Shown here: piece by piece, positions 61,331 to 64,000 of the stretch
How the letters are laid out: each line of letters starts with the position of its first letter
How positions within the stretch are numbered: position 1 is the stretch's first letter
Assembly (NCBI RefSeq): GCF_004337985.1
Contig: NC_043740.1
Coordinates: 4,091,030 to 4,155,029 of the forward strand
DNA length: 64,000 nucleotides
Direction: 5' to 3'
Source: Pyricularia pennisetigena
Taxonomy: Eukaryota; Ascomycota; Sordariomycetes; Magnaporthales; Pyriculariaceae
Made by a program: the position numbers and the translations under genes
The notes under the pieces: generated by a model
Databases searched by the model: none
Seen by the model: the letters and a program-made list of their open reading frames with translations, nothing else
Told to the model about the DNA's origin: nothing

Positions 61331-61450
61331 ATATCATAAAAGCTATACTCTACAACCAGTCTTACGACTTTGAGTAACTCAGCTCCACCCAGCCTACATC
61401 CTTCTACCCTATTATATAATCCCTATCCAGAACCACCTTTTCACACAACA
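61331..61450 (+). promoter_or_regulatory. Proximal promoter and leader of the dehydrogenase gene
   Basis: A TATATCATAAAAGC-like TATA element lies near 61329-61342, and a second AT-rich site, ATTATATAAT, at 61411-61420. The stretch between is pyrimidine-rich, as is common in front of fungal start codons. Assignment is by position, and no transcript start can be read from the sequence. Confidence 0.4.
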
Positions 61451-62653
61451 ATGTCGCAAACAAACGGCACCCACACTAAAAAAGCCGTCCACTTCGGCGC
61501 CGGCAACATCGGTCGTGGCTTTGTCGCCTGCTTTCTCCACAACTCCGGATATGAGGTCGTGTTCGCCGATGTCACGGACAGGACTTGCGACGCCATTAAC
61601 AACCAGCCCTCTTACAAGGTGATCGAGGTTGGCGCCGAGGGCACCGAGGAGAAGACCATCACAAACTATCGCGCCATTAACTCAAAAACAAATGAAGACA
61701 AGCTGGTCGAAGAGATCGCCACTGCAGATGTCGTGACATGCTCAGTCGGCCCCAGCATCCTCAAATTCATCGCTCCTGTCATCGCAAAGGGTCTCGAGAG
61801 GAGGTCAGAGAACATCAAGCCCGCCGCAGTCATCGCTTGTGAAAACGCTATTGGCGCCACCGACACGCTCGCCGAGCACATCAAGGAGCACCTCCCACCC
61901 ACCATTGTGGAGAACTTGTCGAAACGCGCCCGTTTCGCCAACTCGGCCATTGACCGTATCGTCCCCGCTCAAGACCCTAATTCCGGCCTTGATGTCAAGC
62001 TCGAGAAGTTCTACGAGTGGGTCGTCGACAGGACGCCCTTTGCCGATCATGAGGTTCCATCCATCGAGGGTATCCATTGGGTCGACAACCTCCAGCCGTA
62101 CATTGAGCGCAAGTTGTACACCGTCAACACGGGTCATGCTACTGCCGCCTACCACGGTTACAACAGGCAAAAGCGCACTGTATACGATGCTCTCCAGGAT
62201 CGTGATATCCAGCGCGAGGTTCGTCGCGCACTGGATAATACCTCAAAGCTTATCACCACCAAGCATGGCATCAGTCCTGAGGAGCAACAGGAGTATGTTC
62301 GCAAGATCATGACCCGCATTGGCAACCCCCATCTTGAGGACGCCGTCGAACGTGTCGGTCGCGCCCCTCTGCGTAAGCTGTCTCGCAAGGAGCGCTTCGT
62401 CGGCCCCGCTGCCGAGCTTGCCGAGAAGGGCGAGGACTGCAGCGCACTCCTTGATGCTGCCGAGATGGCTTTCCGTTTCCAGAATGTCGAGGAGGACGCT
62501 GAAAGCAAAGACCTCGCCAAGATTATGGCAGAGAACAACGCGGAGCAGGTTGTTTCGCAGGTTTGCGGTCTTCAGCCTTCGGATAAGCTCTACCCCAAGA
62601 TGGTTGAGATCGTCCACAGGGTTCAGCAAGATGCTATGGATGACTCTGAGTAA
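61451..62653 (+). CDS. mpdA: Mannitol-1-phosphate 5-dehydrogenase (NAD-dependent)
   Basis: A 400-residue enzyme of the polyol-specific long-chain dehydrogenase family. It interconverts D-mannitol 1-phosphate and D-fructose 6-phosphate with NAD(H) in the cytosol, the first step of fungal mannitol synthesis. The N-terminal Rossmann part has GAGNIGRG at residues 16-23 for nucleotide binding. The C-terminal catalytic domain carries the family signature K-x4-N-x2-H as Lys221, Asn226 and His229 (KLYTVNTGH). Length is normal for fungal homologues. The frame is uninterrupted, with no intron. I chose the ATG at 61451 (context ACAACAATGTC). The frame is open for 27 more codons from an ATG at 61370, but that segment is Pro- and Ser-rich and unlike the family. 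Third positions favour C and G, in contrast to the AT-rich region 6 kb upstream. Confidence 0.95.
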   Translation: MSQTNGTHTKKAVHFGAGNIGRGFVACFLHNSGYEVVFADVTDRTCDAINNQPSYKVIEVGAEGTEEKTITNYRAINSKTNEDKLVEEIATADVVTCSVGPSILKFIAPVIAKGLERRSENIKPAAVIACENAIGATDTLAEHIKEHLPPTIVENLSKRARFANSAIDRIVPAQDPNSGLDVKLEKFYEWVVDRTPFADHEVPSIEGIHWVDNLQPYIERKLYTVNTGHATAAYHGYNRQKRTVYDALQDRDIQREVRRALDNTSKLITTKHGISPEEQQEYVRKIMTRIGNPHLEDAVERVGRAPLRKLSRKERFVGPAAELAEKGEDCSALLDAAEMAFRFQNVEEDAESKDLAKIMAENNAEQVVSQVCGLQPSDKLYPKMVEIVHRVQQDAMDDSE

Positions 62654-64000
62654 GCTTGTGAAAACTAGCCAAACCCCAATGTCTCTTGGTGTCGGCCTCT
62701 TTTGTTGTTGATGCTTGCATCTTTTTTTTCTCTTTTGCCTCTTTTTTCATTGCTTTTGCGATTTGCACTTGATTTTGACGACTTGCATATACCGGCGTTG
62801 GTTACCCATTTGGAAATATTGACGGGACTGCTTTTTCTGTATTTCTTTTTTCATGTCATGGAAATTTGTTAGGACCAGCCTGGAGTTTTGGCCGGCCGAT
62901 GCGCTCTTTCAGAACATACACGGTGTGTACTGTGTGTGGAGGATCGTTTTAAGTGGTTTACATGTTTTCAGCAGGCTGCATTTATTAGACATACCTTGCT
63001 ACCGAAAACGAAAATATACGATTTATGATAAAATTGCGTCCAAAGGTCGAGTGCCATTTGTGATTTCAGCCGAACAATGAAGTGTCGTCAAATGCGGCTG
63101 ATGGAAGGCTGCCACACAACTTTCAAATTAATTGCTTGTGAAGAAAAACGAATGGGGGTACCCTTGCTCTCCCATACTCTAAAGCCCCCGCCTAACTTCC
63201 CGCTGCCGGGCGGTGGCTGCGCGAGCACGCCAAGACATCGTGACTTTGCCACCCGCGCACGGCACAAGCAATGATCTATCCATAGCCATTCTAGAAAGAC
63301 TGGTGGAAACCCCTCGCCCGTTATCTACCTGGGCCCCATTCACCTTATATATGCCAATGTTGTTTGCCGAATGAGAAATGAAAACTCAACACGACCAATA
63401 GCAGATATAAACCATCTGTGTCCAGTGCAATTGTCATTCCTTTTATTAAGCGACTGCATAACATAGGTTTGGTCAAAGCGATGGTGGGCCATGTCAGTAG
63501 TGCTTTCTTACAAAGGTACCCCGCCGCCAGCACGAACTCCTACGGAGCAACGTATTTCCTGAGTGGGAGTTTATAGTGGACCCCACCACCAGCTACTCAC
63601 CGATAAGATATTGTGGCCTCAGGCAACAAGAAGCTGTCGCGGAAAGACCACATTGTGACAAGCAAGCTTCGAATTTGGGTACCTGGTAAGGTACAGGCCA
63701 ACTGGCGGTAGCTCTCCAATTCATGATCAAGCCAGCATTGAAATATCAGATCTCAATGACCAGTGCAGACGAAGCCACGACCAAAAGCAAGCAGTCGAGC
63801 ATTTTGAGACTTGTTTGAAGCTAGCGGCAGGGCCGAGATTTCCCCTATACACAACATTGTTGTTCTGCCCAATGCTCCTCACAACCGCCATCTAAACCCA
63901 CCCCACTATAGAAACGCAGCCTCGATAGCAGCACCTACAACCCCCCTTGAGCCCAGTACTTTGGTGTTAGGCACCGTTCAATATGCGGTTAGATGTCAAG
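62654..64000. other. 3' flank of the dehydrogenase gene, no further gene called
   Basis: A T-rich untranslated-type stretch follows the stop (62654-62860). The remaining 1.1 kb has only short frames (75, 65 and 62 codons) without known domains. The last few hundred bases could be the promoter of a gene beyond the window, but nothing in them proves this. Confidence 0.5.

Larger units (their letters stand above)
55401..61450. other. Balanced-composition region without a supportable gene
   Basis: Six kilobases of roughly even base composition. Open frames of up to 166 codons exist (for example 58713-58213 minus and 56384-55959 minus-overlapping plus), but they overlap on both strands, have no recognisable domains and show no consistent codon bias. 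I therefore call none of them. Spliced genes with short exons or non-coding transcripts cannot be excluded. Upstream of the dehydrogenase, 60660-61080 has many short GGTAC/TACGGTA words. Confidence 0.5.

Noticed and set aside
61370..61450. In-frame upstream ATG giving a 427-residue dehydrogenase
   Set aside because: The extra 27 residues are Pro- and Ser-rich and unlike the family N-terminus. The ATG at 61451 has a better context and puts the NAD-binding motif at the usual distance.

Overview
The window reads as a filamentous ascomycete (Pezizomycotina) chromosome with two sharply different compartments. Bases 1 to 55400 are very AT-rich and consist almost entirely of nested, mutated retrotransposons and other repeats. 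Bases 55401 to 64000 have balanced base composition and carry the only intact gene I can defend: an NAD-dependent mannitol-1-phosphate 5-dehydrogenase at 61451-62653. Stop codons in the repeats are mostly TAA, TAG and TGA at places where the families have Gln, Arg or Trp. Catalytic Asp codons have become Asn. This is the C-to-T (G-to-A) pattern expected of repeat-induced point mutation (RIP). I judged this by eye and computed no RIP index.

I sorted the repeats into families by comparing copies within the window. Family A is a Ty1/copia element with LTRs of about 850-900 bp (start TATGAG, end AACA). It has one near-complete copy (9389-15731), several solo or partial LTRs, and one strange head-to-head palindrome (53298-53702). 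Family B is a Ty1/copia element with LTRs of about 565 bp (TGTTAAT...ATTAACA). It has one near-complete copy (16023-23711), a minus-strand 5' part (1-4863), a 3' end (31575-33050), and solo or split LTRs. Family C is a minus-strand copia-like element (25482-31559). Family D is a minus-strand copia (4949-9388) with 642-bp LTRs that contain tRNA-like Pol III boxes. A chromodomain Ty3/gypsy element lies at 41268-45633. A non-autonomous DNA element with TAGTCTCAG inverted ends occurs at 33652-36260 and 52019-55400, and its end marks the AT-rich/balanced boundary.

The order of insertion can be read from target-site duplications. A solo A LTR (TSD acttc) sits inside the minus-strand B copy. A B solo LTR (TSD aatat) sits inside C. 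In the B LTR at 50958-54431, a D solo LTR (TSD gggtc) and the TIR element (9-bp TSD) are both inserted. The TIR element in turn carries the palindrome (TSD aggtc). Families A, B and D share a primer-binding site that matches the anticodon region of initiator tRNA-Met, which implies half-tRNA priming as in Drosophila copia.

In the balanced part, 55401-61450 shows no gene I can support, followed by the dehydrogenase and a non-coding tail. There are no rRNA genes, no canonical tRNA genes and no CRISPR arrays. The most unusual structures are the TSD-flanked LTR palindrome, the tRNA-like inverted pair in the D LTR, a short ORF kept open in eight A LTRs, and the TIR element with repeated subterminal motifs.
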